A DNA stretch of 64,000 nucleotides, from assembly GCA_001567105.1 (NCBI GenBank), contig LMZR01000017.1:27587-91586 (forward strand), in the 5' to 3' direction. Shown here piece by piece: positions 53,465 through 61,776 of the stretch. The position numbers were made by a program, and so were the translations under genes. The notes beneath the pieces are model-generated. The model saw only the letters and a list, made by a program, of their open reading frames with translations, had not been told where the DNA came from and searched no databases. Positions within the stretch are counted from its first letter, which is position 1; the number at the start of each line of letters is the position of its first letter. The DNA is from Chloroflexi bacterium OLB14 (lineage in GTDB: Bacteria > Chloroflexota > Anaerolineae > Anaerolineales > Villigracilaceae).

Positions 53465-54716
53465 TTAACTCCGAACCACTATACCCAAGTATCTGCCTCG
53501 CAACCACGAGTCTATTGATCTGCCCTGTGCCTTCATATATATCAGTGATTCGTGCATCGCGCATCCATTTTTCTAAAAGGAGTTCGCGCGAATATCCCAG
53601 CGGACCCAACAACTCAACTGCTTTTTGAGTCAATCTAGTTGCCACATCACCAGCCTTGACCTTACTCATCGAAGCCTCTAACACATTCGACTTTTTATTA
53701 TCCGCCATCCAAACTGCTTTCAACGTCATCAACCAAGCGGATTTGAGCATGATTTCCATATCAATCACTTCGCGTTCAATGTTAGATAATTTTTGACGTG
53801 GCAAGCCATAACGAATTTTGACTCCGTTCTCTTCCAATTTTTCTTTGAGGAATTCAAACGCGGCTCTTGCCACGCCCAAGCCTGATGCTGCTACGAGAGG
53901 TCGAGTCGCATCGAAAGTTGCCATCGCTCCGCGAAAGCCTTTGTTATCTTTTTCAACATTATGGCTTCCGAGCATGTTTTCAAACGGCACACGCACATCC
54001 ACTAATGAAATCGCCGCCGTGTCACTGACTCGAATACCCATCTTCTTTTCGAGTTTATTAATTTTCACCCCAGCCGTACCAGACTCAACTACAAAGGCAC
54101 GCATTCCTGCTCGCCCTGCTGTTGGGTCAATGCTTGCCCACACAACGATAAATCCTTTGCCAAGTTTTTCATAATGCGTGAACGATTTATCACCACCTGT
54201 GACGAAAATCTTTTCACCATTGATGACCCATTCTTTTGTTTTTTCATCTAATACAGCGCGTGTACGAATAGATGAAGTATCAGAGCCTGCACCTGGTTCT
54301 GTCATACACATGGCGGCATAAGTTGGAACATCGCTATTGAATCTTTCAAGGAATTTTTCTTTTTGTTCAGCACTACCTGCCGCCGCAACAGCTGCTGCGC
54401 CAAGTCCGCCGCCTGGGGTCATCAAATACATGCCGAGGTCACCCCAAGAAAGCATTTCAATTTGACTCGCTAATTTTTGATAACCAAGCGGTGGGCGTTT
54501 TTCATCACCTTCTTTTGGTTTTTCTGTAACAGTTAATCCACCGCCACCACCTGCGGCTTTCATTGCCATGTGCATAAACTCCACATAACTCCATGGAATT
54601 GTATGTTCGTTTTCATCAAACTCGCGTGAAATTGATCGCATCATATTTTCAGCAACCGTTTTCAACATCACTTGTTGATTCGCTATCGGTTTGGGTGTTT
54701 CAAATTCTATGGTCAT
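53460..54716 (-). CDS. Acyl-CoA dehydrogenase
   Basis: 418 residues from the ATG at 54716 (AAAGGAAAA upstream). The longer open frame back to 54815 is translated dispersed repeat and is rejected. Motifs: MCMTEPGAGSDTSSIRT (flavin contact), FVTGGDKSFTHYEKLGKGF, MGIRVSDTAAISLVDVRVP, MEIMLKSAWLMTLKAVW, and the end ITDIYEGTGQINRLVVARQILG with the catalytic Glu. It oxidises acyl-CoA to enoyl-CoA with electrons to ETF. Forms an operon with a second dehydrogenase 91 bp upstream. Confidence 0.94.
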   Translation of the reverse strand: MTIEFETPKPIANQQVMLKTVAENMMRSISREFDENEHTIPWSYVEFMHMAMKAAGGGGGLTVTEKPKEGDEKRPPLGYQKLASQIEMLSWGDLGMYLMTPGGGLGAAAVAAAGSAEQKEKFLERFNSDVPTYAAMCMTEPGAGSDTSSIRTRAVLDEKTKEWVINGEKIFVTGGDKSFTHYEKLGKGFIVVWASIDPTAGRAGMRAFVVESGTAGVKINKLEKKMGIRVSDTAAISLVDVRVPFENMLGSHNVEKDNKGFRGAMATFDATRPLVAASGLGVARAAFEFLKEKLEENGVKIRYGLPRQKLSNIEREVIDMEIMLKSAWLMTLKAVWMADNKKSNVLEASMSKVKAGDVATRLTQKAVELLGPLGYSRELLLEKWMRDARITDIYEGTGQINRLVVARQILGYSGSELR

Positions 54717-54728
54717 AATTTTTCCTTT

Positions 54729-54809
54729 TACTGGTGGTCGAGTAGGCGGCGGGTCTCGATACGTTCCTTCGGAACTACTCGACCATCGCCGCCGTATCGA
54801 GACCACATC
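54729..54809. repeat. Palindromic repeat between the two acyl-CoA dehydrogenase genes
   Basis: GGTCGAGTAG and CTACTCGACC ends alternate with GGTCTCGATACG and CGTATCGAGACC in two inverted half-units around a TTCCTTCGGAAC hairpin. It fills the gap and ends at the stop codon of the upstream gene. Confidence 0.8.
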
Positions 54810-55905
54810 ACACAATCGCCAATCCCAACATCATCGCAAAACCTCTGCCATTGCGCATCAACAACTCGACAGGGTTTTCACGAATATATCCATGCCCGCC
54901 ATAAATTTGCAAAGCGCGGTCTGTTACCATCATCACCATATCCACTGCGCCCGTGTGAGCAAGATAGGCAGATGAACATAAATCTTCTTTATGATTATCC
55001 ATTTTCCAAGCGGCTTCCCAAGTGAGCAAACGCATTGCTTCAAGTTCAGTACGCATGTCTGCTAACATAAAAGCCACCGCTTGTTTTTGAGCAATCTTCA
55101 CGCCAAAGGCTTCGCGCTCTTTTGCATAATTGACCGCATAATCAAAAGATGATTTCGCAACGCCTAAAGCGGCTGAGGCGGAGGCAATGCGCATCGAAGC
55201 AAAAATCAACTCAAAGTCATGCCCTGATGCGCCGCCTAATCGATTCGCTAAAGGAATCTTGACATCATTCAATTCAACTTTATACATCGGCAGTGCATTT
55301 AATCCCATCACTTTTTCGCGCTCTTCTGAAATGGATAAGCCAGCAGAATCTTTTGGAACGATGAAGCCTTGTGTGACTCCATTTAGATTGGCGTACACCA
55401 GAATTTCTTGCGCCTCTTTTGCATACGGGACAAATGATTTTGCTCCATCGAGTTTTATTTTATCTTCGACAATTGTTGCAGTGGTCTTAAGTGCGTTCGG
55501 ATCAAAATCAAAACTCAACTCAATCAACGCAGATGTATATGGACTCCACTCGCCCGCAACAATTTTTGGCAGATAATTTTTCTTTTGCTCTTCACTGCCT
55601 GCTAATAAAATCGGCATTGCAAACAATGACGGAGTTAACACAGCCAACGCGCCTGCTAAATCTCCATACGCCATTTCTTCCAAAGCCAAAACATTGGTGA
55701 CGGCGCTTCGCTCACCAAAGCCACCATAAGATTCTGGGATGGATGCTTGCAATAATCCAATCTCCCAACCTTTGTTGATTAATTTCTTCGGCAGTTCTTT
55801 GTTTTCTTCATTGTCATGGGCTGATGCACGCAAATCATTCTCAGCATATTTGCCAACTGCATCAATAAGCATTTGTTGTTCTTCGTTTGGTTCAAATGAA
55901 TACAT
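54808..55905 (-). CDS. Acyl-CoA dehydrogenase
   Basis: 365 residues from the ATG at 55905 (AAAGGAAAA upstream); the open frame to 55971 is repeat sequence. Features: EPNEEQQMLIDAVGKYAENDL at the start, LQASIPESYGGFGERSAVTNVLALEEMAYGD, AYAKEREAFGVKIAQKQAVAFMLADM, and the end QIYGGHGYIRENPVELLMRNGRGF. It is the distal partner of the next dehydrogenase and may form a hetero-complex with it. First structural gene of the beta-oxidation operon. Confidence 0.93.
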   Translation of the reverse strand: MYSFEPNEEQQMLIDAVGKYAENDLRASAHDNEENKELPKKLINKGWEIGLLQASIPESYGGFGERSAVTNVLALEEMAYGDLAGALAVLTPSLFAMPILLAGSEEQKKNYLPKIVAGEWSPYTSALIELSFDFDPNALKTTATIVEDKIKLDGAKSFVPYAKEAQEILVYANLNGVTQGFIVPKDSAGLSISEEREKVMGLNALPMYKVELNDVKIPLANRLGGASGHDFELIFASMRIASASAALGVAKSSFDYAVNYAKEREAFGVKIAQKQAVAFMLADMRTELEAMRLLTWEAAWKMDNHKEDLCSSAYLAHTGAVDMVMMVTDRALQIYGGHGYIRENPVELLMRNGRGFAMMLGLAIV

Positions 55906-55931
55906 AATTTTCCTTTCATTTATACTCGGTG

Positions 55932-56053
55932 GTCGAGTGGCCCGAATGAAATGAGGGCGTATCGAGACCACAAGTTTTGTAAATAATTTTTATTACACAA
56001 AATAATTGCTGGTCTCGATACGATTTCGGCTATCGCCTCAATCTACTCGACCA
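55932..56053. repeat. Two inverted copies of the GGTCTCGATACG/CTACTCGACC repeat
   Basis: Copies at about 55932-55972 and 56010-56053 face each other across 38 bp of AT-rich sequence, between the TetR gene and the first dehydrogenase. They may act as a terminator or processing site inside the operon. Confidence 0.75.
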
Positions 56054-56059
56054 GCGGAG

Positions 56060-56620
56060 TTATTTCAACATCCCTTTCAACATAAAATCGGCATAATCAT
56101 CTGCAATTTGCTCAATGGATTTTTCACCATTGGGTTGATACCAAGTAAGCGTCCAATTCATCACGCCCATCAAGGCGCGGACAGTTAAGTTCACATCTTT
56201 GATTTGAAATACTTTAGATTTCATGCCTTCCATAAGCACATCCCGCCATAACGCCTCAAATTTATCTCGATGAGGGACATGACGGGTGTGAGTCTTTTTA
56301 TCTAATGAACGATGTTCAAATAAGAGAACAGCGGTTAAGTCGGCATTTTCTGCTAATGCAGATAAATATCCGCGAATCATTTGTTTTAGTTTTTGGTCGG
56401 CGGGGATATTTTGAGAGGAGATTTTTTCAATATGTTCAATTAACATATCTAAGGCGCGGTCTAGGAGTGCCAGTAAAATCTCCTGCTTGGATTTGACATG
56501 ATGATACAAACTTGGCTTTTGTACCCCCAACGCTTCAGCAATATCTGCCATAGACGCGCCATGAAAGCCTTTCTTGCGAAAGACTTGCGCGGCGGTATCG
56601 AGAATATCGTCTCTGGTCAT
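56060..56620 (-). CDS. TetR family transcriptional regulator of the beta-oxidation operon
   Basis: 186 residues from the ATG at 56620 (AGGAG upstream). The N-terminal helix-turn-helix is clear: DDILDTAAQVFRKKGFHGASMADIAEALGVQKPSLYHHVKSKQEILLALLDRALD. The ligand domain is TetR_C-like, of the FadR/AcrR-related kind. As first gene on the strand before acyl-CoA dehydrogenases it very probably senses acyl-CoA. A palindromic operator lies over its own start site, so it should repress itself, and perhaps the operon. Confidence 0.93.
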   Translation of the reverse strand: MTRDDILDTAAQVFRKKGFHGASMADIAEALGVQKPSLYHHVKSKQEILLALLDRALDMLIEHIEKISSQNIPADQKLKQMIRGYLSALAENADLTAVLLFEHRSLDKKTHTRHVPHRDKFEALWRDVLMEGMKSKVFQIKDVNLTVRALMGVMNWTLTWYQPNGEKSIEQIADDYADFMLKGMLK

Positions 56621-56632
56621 CAATTCTCCTAG

Positions 56633-56648
56633 CCTACCGAATGGTAGG
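56633..56648. promoter_or_regulatory. TetR operator candidate
   Basis: CCTACC-gaat-GGTAGG is a perfect inverted repeat, the common shape of TetR fatty-acid regulator sites. It begins at the predicted transcription start (near 56649) of the TetR gene. Confidence 0.75.
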
Positions 56649-56655
56649 TAGGCAT

Positions 56656-56684
56656 AGTGTACTACTTGACTAAAACGAAGTCAA
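56656..56684 (-). promoter_or_regulatory. Sigma-70 promoter of the TetR gene
   Basis: TTGACT (56684-56679), 17-bp spacer, TACACT (56661-56656). The operator lies immediately downstream. Confidence 0.75.
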
Positions 56685-56745
56685 GCGGAAAAATGAGGTT
56701 TCAACTGACAAAGTTGCAAACGTTCAAAGCGCCTAAAATACAAAC

Positions 56746-56771
56746 AAAAAGACTCCTTAGATAAGGAGTCT
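56746..56771 (-). terminator. Terminator of the tRNA-Pro transcript
   Basis: AGACTCCTTA/TAAGGAGTCT stem with a GA loop followed by T5 on the minus strand, about 85 nt behind the tRNA. Confidence 0.85.
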
Positions 56772-56854
56772 AAAACTACTGTTTGAAGCCAAAGAATTTA
56801 CCTGTTCTTTCAAAAGGAACTCTCGCTTATTTCTCACTAATGTACTATTGCTTG

Positions 56855-56928
56855 TCGGGGCGGAGAGATTTGAACTCTCGACCTCACGGACCCGAACCGT
56901 GCACTCTACCGGGCTGAGCCACGCCCCG
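56855..56928 (-). tRNA. tRNA-Pro(CGG)
   Basis: 74 nt fold as a standard cloverleaf: acceptor stem CGGGGCG/CGCCCCG, D arm GCTC/GAGT, anticodon stem CACGG/CCGTG with loop TTCGGGT (anticodon CGG), T arm GAGAG/CTCTC with TTCAAAT, discriminator A. The CCA end is not encoded. It is the only tRNA in the window; its own promoter and terminator make a single-gene unit. Confidence 0.96.
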
Positions 56929-56943
56929 AAACAAAGCGTGTGG

Positions 56944-56971
56944 ATTATAACATTTGTATTTGTTTTGACAA
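56944..56971 (-). promoter_or_regulatory. Promoter of the tRNA-Pro gene
   Basis: TTGTCA (56971-56966), 16-bp spacer, TATAAT (56949-56944). Confidence 0.7.
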
Positions 56972-57018
56972 GAAATTTTCCACAGGGATCACACATGCGA
57001 TCTTTGTAGCTACTGTTC

Positions 57019-57945
57019 TTAAGGGTTAAGTATTATTTCAACTGTATAAACATAAATATATTTACCCACTACATTATCACTGACCAATAACAAAGGATTT
57101 TCTTGCCTGAAAGTTAATCGTACAGGTGTAGGTTCGGTCACTTGATAGGGTAAGGTCGTTTCAAAAGATTGCGTATCAATGCCATTCATATTGATAATGC
57201 GTGACGAAAGTGGCTTGCCATCTTTATTGACTAATTCAATTACAAATGGTGATTCATTAAAGGGCCAAATGCGTCCTTTCAAAGTCACTTGACCAGCATA
57301 AAAATTTGACTTTTCTTTTAATCCATCAACTGTGACGCGTTCATAAATCATATTGCCAATCGGATTCGTTTGTGTACTTCCGACAGAATATAAAAGCACA
57401 GGCATAGTGTTCAAGGCTTGGATTCTGCCGAAATCGTCTAATGTGCTAATGCGAATATAACCTGCTTCACTGACGGCACGAATCTCAAATGAAATATCAA
57501 AGCGTTGAAAAATACCTTTGGGATTACGAGTTAACTTTTGTAAAATTCTTTGCAACACACGACCGTCTTCACCAAGTAAATCTACTTGAATGCGTTCACT
57601 TTCACCTGCGGCGATGTAGGCTTGCAAATTAAATGGTGACACAACACTAGATAACGGACCAGGTGATACAAATTGAATCTGTGCGAATTGAGTAAAACCA
57701 AATGCAAAAGTTGGCGTAGCAGTGGCAACATCAACTAAAGTTGGGGTTGGAGGTGCTGGTGTTTCGGTTGACGTAGCGGATGGAGTCAATGCCATAGAGG
57801 TTTCAGCAATGGCTAAACTTGTTGAAACAATTGCAGTTTGAAGCGCATCTTCGGCAGAGATAGGCGTAGGCTGAGATTCGGCTGATGGAGCACAACCAAC
57901 TAGAAGTCCGATTAAAGAAGCGAAGAGAAAAATTTTATATTTCAT
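57019..57945 (-). CDS. Lipoprotein with Ig-like (Gmad2-type) domains
   Basis: 308 residues. Signal peptide with lipobox LLVGC, a Thr/Pro/Ala-rich linker to ~80, then two beta-sandwich modules at ~85-180 (IQFVSPGPLSSVVSPFNLQAYI; IQVDLLGEDGRVLQRIL) and ~200-300 (VTLKGRIWPFNESPFVIELVNKDGKPLSSRI). The first has the 'sP...v.sPl.v.a.i..g' pattern of Gmad2/spore-germination Ig domains. It is expected on the outer face of the membrane. No enzyme motif. Stands alone between tRNA-Pro and the carboxypeptidase gene. Confidence 0.8.
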   Translation of the reverse strand: MKYKIFLFASLIGLLVGCAPSAESQPTPISAEDALQTAIVSTSLAIAETSMALTPSATSTETPAPPTPTLVDVATATPTFAFGFTQFAQIQFVSPGPLSSVVSPFNLQAYIAAGESERIQVDLLGEDGRVLQRILQKLTRNPKGIFQRFDISFEIRAVSEAGYIRISTLDDFGRIQALNTMPVLLYSVGSTQTNPIGNMIYERVTVDGLKEKSNFYAGQVTLKGRIWPFNESPFVIELVNKDGKPLSSRIINMNGIDTQSFETTLPYQVTEPTPVRLTFRQENPLLLVSDNVVGKYIYVYTVEIILNP

Positions 57946-57961
57946 TCTACAAACATAAAGC

Positions 57962-58012
57962 GTCCCGCAGGTTTATTAAGTCAATAAAATCTTAAATCAA
58001 ACCTGCGGGACG
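57962..58012. repeat. Long palindrome behind the carboxypeptidase gene
   Basis: CGTCCCGCAGGTTT and AAACCTGCGGGACG form a perfect 14-bp stem around about 24 nt. No T-run; it could end transcription of the M32 gene or be another dispersed palindrome. Confidence 0.6.
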
Positions 58013-58026
58013 ATTATCAATATCAA

Positions 58027-59523
58027 TTACAAATCATAAATCTCAGAATATTTTTTAGTGAGATAACGCACATAAGCAGTGGAGTCAATTTTTGAGCCAG
58101 TAATTTTTTGAACAATATCTTGCGGATCATATTTGTGACCATAAACATGAATTTTTTCGCGCAACCATTCACGCAATTGTTCAAATTTACCTTTGCGAAT
58201 TTGCTCATCTAAATTGTAAATATCTTTATTGATTTTTTCCCACAACTGCGCCGAGACAATATTACCCAAAGCATACGTTGAGAAATAACCAATCAAACCT
58301 GATGACCAATGCACATCTTGCAACACACCTTGCGCGTCATTCGCAGGCGTAATGCCGAGATATTCTTTCATCTTTGTATTCCAAATTTCTGGTAAATCTT
58401 TAATGCGAATACTGCCATCTGCCATGCCGATTTCAATTTCAAGGCGCAACATGATGTGCATGTTGTAAGTGGCTTCATCGGCATTGACGCGAATGAAAGA
58501 TGGTTCAACCTTATTAATGGCTTTATAGAAATTTTTCACGCTCACGCCATCTAATTGACTTGCAAAAGTTTTCTTCAATTCAGGATAAAAATGTTCCCAA
58601 AACGGAAGTGAACGTCCGACTAAATTTTCCCACATGCGTGATTGCGATTCGTGAATAGCAAGTGATGTGCCATGTGCTAAAGATGTTCTTTCATAAGCAG
58701 GGTTCACGCCCATTTCATATAAAGCATGACCACATTCGTGCATGGCACTGAATAAAGTTGCTAATGGACTGTTGACTTCATAGCGATTGGTAATGCGCAC
58801 ATCATTTACACTAAACGATGTTTCAAATGGATGTGGGGCTTTATCTTGTCGTCCGCGATTAAAGTCATAACCAAATTTGGAAATTATTTTTTCACTAAAT
58901 GCCCAAACTTTTTCCTCGTTATATTTTTTGCTCAAAAATTTATCTTTCACTTGTTTGGCATTAGCAATTTTTTTCAACAACTCCACTTGTTTAGGTCGCA
59001 AGTTGCCGAAAATTTCTTTCACATCACTGGTTTTCATGCCAGGCTCGTAATCATCTAACAAAATATCATAAGGATGGTCGGCTGGTGGAAAAAACGAAAT
59101 ATATTTTTTCACTAACTCAACATTCTTTTCTAAATGTGGCAAGAAAATTGAAAAGTCCGATTTGCTTTTTGCTTCAACCCATGCTTCAAATGCTTTTGCA
59201 CCTACAACAGCCTGCTCAGCCACAAAAGATGCAGGCACACGTTTTGCTTTATCATAATTTCGCGCTGTCACGCGAATCATCGCGCCATCATCAGTTTCAA
59301 CATCACTATATTCTTTTTGCAAATCTTCTAACAAACGTCCCACTTCATCATCTGTAAATTTTTCTTGAGCAATTTTTCCAAGCGTTGCAAGTTGTTGCCC
59401 ACGCGCTTCAGCACCCATCGGTGGCATGTTCACTTGTTGATCCCAACCCAACACACTGGCGGCGTGATTAAGGTCAGAGACTTCACCTAAAATTTCTTTT
59501 AATCGACTTAATTTTTCAGACAT
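58027..59523 (-). CDS. M32 family carboxypeptidase (carboxypeptidase Taq-like)
   Basis: 498 residues, the normal family length. The zinc site HECGHALYE (HExxH) lies near residue 265, with the downstream Glu in SLAIHESQSRMWENLVGRS and the family stretch RVNADEATYNMHIMLRLEIE. The start LSRLKEILGEVSDLNHAASVLGWDQQVNMP is typical. It removes C-terminal amino acids from peptides in the cytoplasm. AGGAG precedes the ATG. Confidence 0.95.
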   Translation of the reverse strand: MSEKLSRLKEILGEVSDLNHAASVLGWDQQVNMPPMGAEARGQQLATLGKIAQEKFTDDEVGRLLEDLQKEYSDVETDDGAMIRVTARNYDKAKRVPASFVAEQAVVGAKAFEAWVEAKSKSDFSIFLPHLEKNVELVKKYISFFPPADHPYDILLDDYEPGMKTSDVKEIFGNLRPKQVELLKKIANAKQVKDKFLSKKYNEEKVWAFSEKIISKFGYDFNRGRQDKAPHPFETSFSVNDVRITNRYEVNSPLATLFSAMHECGHALYEMGVNPAYERTSLAHGTSLAIHESQSRMWENLVGRSLPFWEHFYPELKKTFASQLDGVSVKNFYKAINKVEPSFIRVNADEATYNMHIMLRLEIEIGMADGSIRIKDLPEIWNTKMKEYLGITPANDAQGVLQDVHWSSGLIGYFSTYALGNIVSAQLWEKINKDIYNLDEQIRKGKFEQLREWLREKIHVYGHKYDPQDIVQKITGSKIDSTAYVRYLTKKYSEIYDL

Positions 59524-59846
59524 GATTCTTCTCCTGATGGATTTTATTTTTAACGACCAAACGCTTCTTCCCTAGCCGATAGTTGATTCTGTTTCAACAA
59601 ATTTTATTTTGGCTTTTACCTGTGGCTCGCCGAGATGTCACCACGTTGAACAATTTTACCAAACTCCACATTATGCGAGTTTATGTCACCCCTACGGGGT
59701 TTTGACATTCGATTTTGAACTTCTATAATCATTTGACCCTACGGGGTAAGTTGAGTGAAAAAAGTATTCACCACAGAGTTTTCTTATAGGTTTTCTCCGT
59801 GCTCTTCGTGGTCTCTGTGGTTAAATAATATCTGCGTCCTAATTAA
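59524..59846. repeat. Gene-free stretch filled with dispersed repeats
   Basis: No credible gene. It holds AAACGCTTCTTCCCTAGCC (59559-59577, 18 of 19 identical to 3198-3216), the 35-bp repeat copy 2 (59580-59614), a CCCTACGGGG pair (59688-59700 and 59736-59747) around TTCTATAAT, and a CACAGAG-type copy (59787-59826). Four repeat families thus meet in about 270 bp. Confidence 0.75.
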
Positions 59847-60527
59847 TTACGGGCATTGGTGCGTTTCTCCCAACCCGTTGACGGTGATATAAGCCGTTTC
59901 GCCTTCTTGCAAATCTATTTTATCAATCAGAGGTGAATTGGGTAATGTAGCATCGTAAACAGAATAAAGACCTGAATCAAGACGGGCTTCATTGAGAGAA
60001 TCGCTATGGGTGAAGACGTTGTATAAATAATAGTCACCAGGTTGAACTCGTAAATCATGTTCAGTGCAGTTGATAATATAAATCGGTAATGGAAAATCTG
60101 TAAATGTAAAACTTGGTATATGACTCAAATCACCATTTAGTTGAGAATATTCTGTTAGCAACGAAACCCAGCCTGTGAATTCAGAATCGGGGATTTTGAT
60201 TTGCACCCATTTCGATAACACATCTCGCCCGATTACTTCGGCACTGTCGCCTTTCATCAACACGCCAACACGGCTGTATTTTGTACTTGGTCCACGGCGG
60301 ATGTAAAGATTGCCTTTCACTGCTGTGATAGTCACAAAAGTTTGAGGTGAAGAAAAAGTTTCAGTAGCAGTAACAACTGTCGGCGTGGATTGAGGCGTTA
60401 CAGTGATAGTTGACGATGGACGATTGACAGTAGGAGTCATCGTTTGTGGTTTATCGTCTATCGTCTCCTGTTGAGGTGTGCATCCAATTAAAAAAATAAT
60501 CAGAAGAAAAATTATTTTTTTATTCAT
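59847..60527 (-). CDS. SH3-domain lipoprotein
   Basis: 226 residues: lipobox LLIIFLIGC, Thr/Pro-rich linker to ~65, bacterial SH3 domain ~67-130 (VKGNLYIRRGPSTKYSRVGVLMKGDSAEVI), and a C-terminal domain with Cys and Tyr (IYIINCTEHDLRVQPGDYYLYNVF). It overlaps the MacB-type permease gene by 8 bp, so it is the last gene of the export operon. A cell-surface partner of the exporter is possible. Confidence 0.85.
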   Translation of the reverse strand: MNKKIIFLLIIFLIGCTPQQETIDDKPQTMTPTVNRPSSTITVTPQSTPTVVTATETFSSPQTFVTITAVKGNLYIRRGPSTKYSRVGVLMKGDSAEVIGRDVLSKWVQIKIPDSEFTGWVSLLTEYSQLNGDLSHIPSFTFTDFPLPIYIINCTEHDLRVQPGDYYLYNVFTHSDSLNEARLDSGLYSVYDATLPNSPLIDKIDLQEGETAYITVNGLGETHQCP

Positions 60528-61776
60528 ATCTCAATGCTTCAACGGGTTCGAGGTTGGCGGCGCGACTTGCAGGATAAATTCCAAAAAACAAACCGATGAT
60601 GGCAGAAAAACTTGTGGAGAGAATAATGGCATCACTGCCAACGATGGGGACAAAATTTGTGCCTGATGCAATAGCAACTTGACCAACGATATATGCAATT
60701 AACCAACCAAACATAATACCGATGATGCCACCAAGCAAACTTAATAAAGATGATTCAGTTAAGAATTGTAAGAGAATATCTTTTTTGCGTGCGCCGAGTG
60801 CTTTTCTTAAACCGATTTCTCGTGTGCGTTCAGTGACAGAGACCAACATAATATTCATAATGCCAATACCACCCACTAATAATGAAATACCTGCAATGCC
60901 ACCGAGAAAAATTGTCAACACACCAGTAATGGATTCAAAGATGCTTAAGAAATCGGCTTGAGTAAAAACTGTGAAATCATCTAAACCAACAGGAGTGCGA
61001 TGACGTTGACGAATGATGTTTGATATTTCTTCTTGTGCTTGTGGTACTGCTTCGGCTGAAATTGCTTGCACATAAATCACATCTACTTGATCTCTTGCAC
61101 CTCGCCGAATTAAACGAGATTGTGCAGTGGTAAATGGAATGTATGAACTGTTATCTTCACTGCCGAATGCGCCACCACCACGTGCAACTAAAACACCAAT
61201 TACCCGAAATGGTTGACCTTCAATACGAATCGTTTCGCCAACCACACCATCAGCATGACCAAATAATGTAATAGCGGCTTCGGGTCCAAGAACCACAACA
61301 GACATTCTGCCTAGCAAATGCTCTGCATTTATAAATTCACCTTCTGCTAGCTGGATATTTCGCACTTCAAAATATTCTGGCGATACACCAGAAATACTAG
61401 CAGTTGTATTTTCACCTGCAAAGGTTAGCAAAGCATTGCTTTCTAATGTAGCGGCAACTTTTTCTACCGATGGTGCGGCAAATGGGTCTGCAATGGCATT
61501 CGCATCAGATAATGTAAGCGGCTTAATATTATTTCCGCTTCTGCCTGACCCACCAGGCCCACCTTGACCTTCAGGTGAACCTCTGAATACAAATAATAAA
61601 TTTGTACCAATGCTTGATATTGAACCAGTAATTGATGCTTGTGCGCCATTGCCAACTGCTAACATGGCAATCACTGCGGCAACGCCAATCACAATTCCTA
61701 ATACAGTTAAGCCTGAACGCATTTTATTGCCGTTCAAACTTTCTAAGGCTTCGAGTAATGCTTGTGCAAATGTCAT
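60520..61776 (-). CDS. MacB-type ABC transporter permease
   Basis: 418 residues with the layout of MacB/FtsX permeases: one N-terminal helix (MRSGLTVLGIVIGVAAVIAMLAVG), a large extracytoplasmic MacB-PCD domain (GTNLLFVFRG; VVVLGPEAAITLFG), and three C-terminal helices with ERTREIGLRKALGARKKDI. The N-terminal ATPase of true MacB is a separate gene here. Part of a HlyD-ATPase-permease tripartite pump, probably exporting peptides, lipids or drugs. Overlaps its neighbours by 4 and 8 bp. Confidence 0.93.
   Translation of the reverse strand: MTFAQALLEALESLNGNKMRSGLTVLGIVIGVAAVIAMLAVGNGAQASITGSISSIGTNLLFVFRGSPEGQGGPGGSGRSGNNIKPLTLSDANAIADPFAAPSVEKVAATLESNALLTFAGENTTASISGVSPEYFEVRNIQLAEGEFINAEHLLGRMSVVVLGPEAAITLFGHADGVVGETIRIEGQPFRVIGVLVARGGGAFGSEDNSSYIPFTTAQSRLIRRGARDQVDVIYVQAISAEAVPQAQEEISNIIRQRHRTPVGLDDFTVFTQADFLSIFESITGVLTIFLGGIAGISLLVGGIGIMNIMLVSVTERTREIGLRKALGARKKDILLQFLTESSLLSLLGGIIGIMFGWLIAYIVGQVAIASGTNFVPIVGSDAIILSTSFSAIIGLFFGIYPASRAANLEPVEALRYE

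Noticed and set aside
54717..54815. Longer N-terminus of the acyl-CoA dehydrogenase (start at 54815)
   Set aside because: The added residues are translated palindromic repeat, and a ribosome binding site precedes the ATG at 54716. The same holds for 55905 against 55971.
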